From NCBI RefSeq assembly GCF_002101815.1, contig NZ_LQPM01000002.1, forward strand, positions 1 to 64,000: a DNA stretch of 64,000 nt, written 5' to 3'. Shown here piece after piece: positions 62,083 to 64,000 of the stretch. Source of the DNA: Mycobacterium paraense (GTDB lineage Bacteria; Actinomycetota; Actinomycetes; Mycobacteriales; Mycobacteriaceae). The translations under genes and the position numbers were made by a program. Position 1 is the stretch's first letter; every line of letters begins with the position of its first letter. The notes below the pieces were generated by a model. It saw only the letters and a list, made by a program, of their open reading frames with translations, was not told the origin of the DNA and made no database searches.

Positions 62083-63819
62083 ATGAAGCCGGATTACGAC
62101 GTCCTGATCATCGGTTCGGGATTCGGGGGCAGCGTCAGCGCGCTGCGGCTGACGGAAAAGGGCTACCGGGTGGGCGTCCTGGAGGCCGGCCGCCGCTTCT
62201 CCGACCAGGAGTTCGCCGAGACCTCGTGGGACCTCCGGAAGTTTCTGTGGGCTCCCAAGCTCGGTTGCTACGGCATCCAGCGCATCCACCCGCTGCGCAA
62301 CGTGATGATCCTGGCCGGCGCGGGCGTGGGCGGCGGCTCGCTCAACTACGCCAACACGTTGTACGTGCCGCCGGAGCCGTTCTTCTCCGACCAGCAGTGG
62401 GCGCACATCACCGACTGGCGTGACGAGCTGATGCCGCACTACGAGCAGGCGCAGCGGATGCTGGGCGTGGTCGAGAACCCGACGTTCACCGACGCCGACC
62501 GCCTCGTCAAGGAGGTCGCCGACGACATGGGCTGCGGCGACACCTGGGTGCCGACGCCGGTGGGGGTGTTCTTCGGCCCGGACGGCACCAAGGCGCCGGG
62601 CAAGACCGTGCCCGACCCGTACTTCGGCGGCGCCGGGCCCGACCGCACCGGCTGCCTGGAATGCGGCTGCTGCATGACCGGATGCCGCTACGGCGCCAAG
62701 AACACGCTGGTGAAGAACTACCTCGGCCTGGCGGAATCGCATGGCGCGCAGGTCATTCCGATGACCACGGTGAAGAGCTTCGAGCAGCGCCCCGACGGGC
62801 TGTGGGAGGTCCACACAGTGCGCACCGGAAGCTGGCTGCGCCGCGACCGGCGCACCTACACCGCCGAAAACCTGATCCTGGCCGCGGGCACCTGGGGCAC
62901 CCAGCACCTGCTGTTCAACATGCGCGACAAGGGCAAGCTGCCCCGCCTGTCGAAGCGCCTGGGCGTGCTGACCCGGACCAACTCCGAGTCGATCGTCGGT
63001 GCCGCGACGCTCGAGGTGCTGCCCGATCTGGACCTGACGCACGGCGTGGCGATCACGTCGTCGATCCACCCGACGTCCGACACCCACGTCGAGCCGGTCC
63101 GCTACGGCAAGGGCTCCAACGCGATGGGGCTGCTGCAGACGCTGATGACCGACGGCGAGGGTCCCGAGGGCACCGACGTGCCGCGGTGGAAGCAGTTGCT
63201 GGACCAGGCCCGCGAGGACCCGCGCGGAATCGTGCGCATGATCAACGTCCGCCAGTGGAGCGAGCGCACGGTGATCGCGCTGGTGATGCAGCACCTGGAC
63301 AACTCGATCACCACCTTCACCAAGCGCGGCAAGCTCGGAATCCGTTGGTATTCGTCCAAGCAGGGGCACGGCGAGCCGAACCCGTCGTGGATCCCGGTCG
63401 GCAACGAGGTCACCCGCCGCATCGCCGCCAAGATCGACGGCGTGGCCGGCGGCACCTGGGGCGAGCTGTTCAACATCCCGCTGACGGCCCACTTCCTGGG
63501 CGGCGCGGTGATCGGCGACAGCCCCGAACGCGGCGTCATCGACCCGTATCACCGGGTCTACGGCTATCCGACGCTGTACGTGGTGGACGGCGCGGCGATC
63601 TCGGCGAACCTGGGCGTCAACCCGTCGCTGTCCATCACCGCGCAGGCCGAGCGGGCCGCCTCGATGTGGCCGAACAGGGGCGAACAGGACCTGCGGCCGC
63701 TGCAGGGCGATACCTATCGCCGGCTGTCGCCGATTCCGCCCGAGCACCCGGTGGTGCCGGCGCATGCTCCGGGCGCGCTGCGCTGGCTTCCTATCGACCC
63801 GGTGAGTACCGCGGGCTGA
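62083..63819 (+). CDS. choD: GMC-family cholesterol-oxidase-like flavoprotein ChoD
   Basis: The protein has 578 residues, the same as M. tuberculosis ChoD (Rv3409c). FAD motif LIIGSGFGGSVSALRL at residues 7-22; a ferredoxin-like Cys cluster CLECGCCMTGC (~194-204); LAAGTWGTQHLL; and the GMC C-terminal VDGAAISANLGVNPSLSI. The annotated activity is 3-beta-hydroxysteroid oxidation, but in M. tuberculosis the gene is needed for virulence and its true substrate is disputed. Start ATG 62083. Confidence 0.95.
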   Translation: MKPDYDVLIIGSGFGGSVSALRLTEKGYRVGVLEAGRRFSDQEFAETSWDLRKFLWAPKLGCYGIQRIHPLRNVMILAGAGVGGGSLNYANTLYVPPEPFFSDQQWAHITDWRDELMPHYEQAQRMLGVVENPTFTDADRLVKEVADDMGCGDTWVPTPVGVFFGPDGTKAPGKTVPDPYFGGAGPDRTGCLECGCCMTGCRYGAKNTLVKNYLGLAESHGAQVIPMTTVKSFEQRPDGLWEVHTVRTGSWLRRDRRTYTAENLILAAGTWGTQHLLFNMRDKGKLPRLSKRLGVLTRTNSESIVGAATLEVLPDLDLTHGVAITSSIHPTSDTHVEPVRYGKGSNAMGLLQTLMTDGEGPEGTDVPRWKQLLDQAREDPRGIVRMINVRQWSERTVIALVMQHLDNSITTFTKRGKLGIRWYSSKQGHGEPNPSWIPVGNEVTRRIAAKIDGVAGGTWGELFNIPLTAHFLGGAVIGDSPERGVIDPYHRVYGYPTLYVVDGAAISANLGVNPSLSITAQAERAASMWPNRGEQDLRPLQGDTYRRLSPIPPEHPVVPAHAPGALRWLPIDPVSTAG

Positions 63820-63828
63820 CCCCTCGCG

Positions 63829-64000
63829 TCAGCTCGCGATCTCCTCCGGGGTGCTCACGTCGAGCGGGACGCCGCTGACGACCCGGCTGCGTTGGCCGTG
63901 CACGTTGACGGGCACGTCGCCCATCAGCGTGACGCGGTGCATCAGCCGGTGCTGGCCGTCGTAGTCGTCGATCGCCCGGTGCTGCGTCGCCCGGTTGTCC
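63829..64000 (-). CDS. TauD/TfdA-type Fe(II)/2-oxoglutarate dioxygenase, C-terminal part
   Basis: The stop is at 63829 and the frame runs off the right edge, so only the last ~56 residues are visible. They read [20 protein letters not shown], then [11 protein letters not shown] and a C-terminus rich in Ser and Glu. The DNRATQH gives the distal iron-binding His and the HRVTLMG the 2-oxoglutarate Arg, as in TauD-like enzymes. Position and end sequence fit Rv3406, a sulfate-ester dioxygenase. Convergent with choD. Confidence 0.82.
   Translation of the reverse strand, partial: DNRATQHRAIDDYDGQHRLMHRVTLMGDVPVNVHGQRSRVVSGVPLDVSTPEEIAS

Overview
This is GC-rich chromosomal DNA from a Mycobacterium, most likely a slow grower. 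The evidence is the ESX-4 secretion locus, the F420-dependent luciferase-like oxidoreductases, WhiB3, the SigD/anti-SigD pair, GroEL1 with a histidine-rich tail, and a PE_PGRS N-terminus at the left edge. From memory, the gene order follows M. tuberculosis Rv3465 to Rv3406 in inverted orientation. The species cannot be fixed from the sequence alone. Orthologue names of the form RvNNNN are recalled, not searched.

Region 1 (1-8529) is mostly on the minus strand. It holds a PE_PGRS fragment, a short-chain dehydrogenase, an LpqH-like lipoprotein, rmlB-rmlC (dTDP-rhamnose for the cell-wall linker), two tandem F420-type oxidoreductases, and a two-gene signalling module. That module pairs a cyclic-nucleotide-domain histidine kinase with a receiver domain fused to a thioredoxin-reductase-like flavoprotein. 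Region 2 (8783-13626) is the translation/transcription cluster infA-rpmJ-rpsM-rpsK-rpsD-rpoA-rplQ-truA. Region 3 (13679-25019) has two cutinases and the whole ESX-4 locus: eccB4, mycP4, eccD4, eccC4, an Rv3446c-type protein, esxU and esxT. A decayed-looking Doc-type toxin-antitoxin pair follows.

Region 4 (25804-43518) has rplM-rpsI, then amino-sugar and peptidoglycan precursor genes (glmM, glmS, alr). These are interspersed with ESX-like proteins, membrane proteins, an S9 peptidase, the NAD(P)HX repair enzyme nnrD, and gadB. Region 5 (43508-49508) is an alpha/beta hydrolase, tsaE-tsaB-rimI-tsaD (tRNA t6A synthesis) and groES-groEL1 under a CIRCE operator. Region 6 (49632-55536) is an accessory block, apparently absent at this position in M. 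tuberculosis. It is rich in redox and metal proteins: a CMD-family protein, a diiron ferritin-like protein behind a palindromic operator, a degenerate SodC with a C-x-x repeat protein downstream, and a hemerythrin-Rieske pair. Region 7 (55666-64000) is whiB3, an Rv3415c-like gene, sigD-rsdA, a DUF5319 gene, guaB2-guaB3, choD and the end of a TauD-type dioxygenase.

The most noteworthy items are the kinase plus receiver-flavoprotein module whose flavoprotein lacks the CxxC, the small protein with eleven cysteines at exact three-residue spacing beside a SodC that has lost copper ligands, the Doc toxin with His-to-Pro in the Fic motif, and a dispersed palindromic element, one copy of which forms part of the tsaE coding start. 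I saw no rRNA or tRNA gene, insertion sequence, prophage or CRISPR array.
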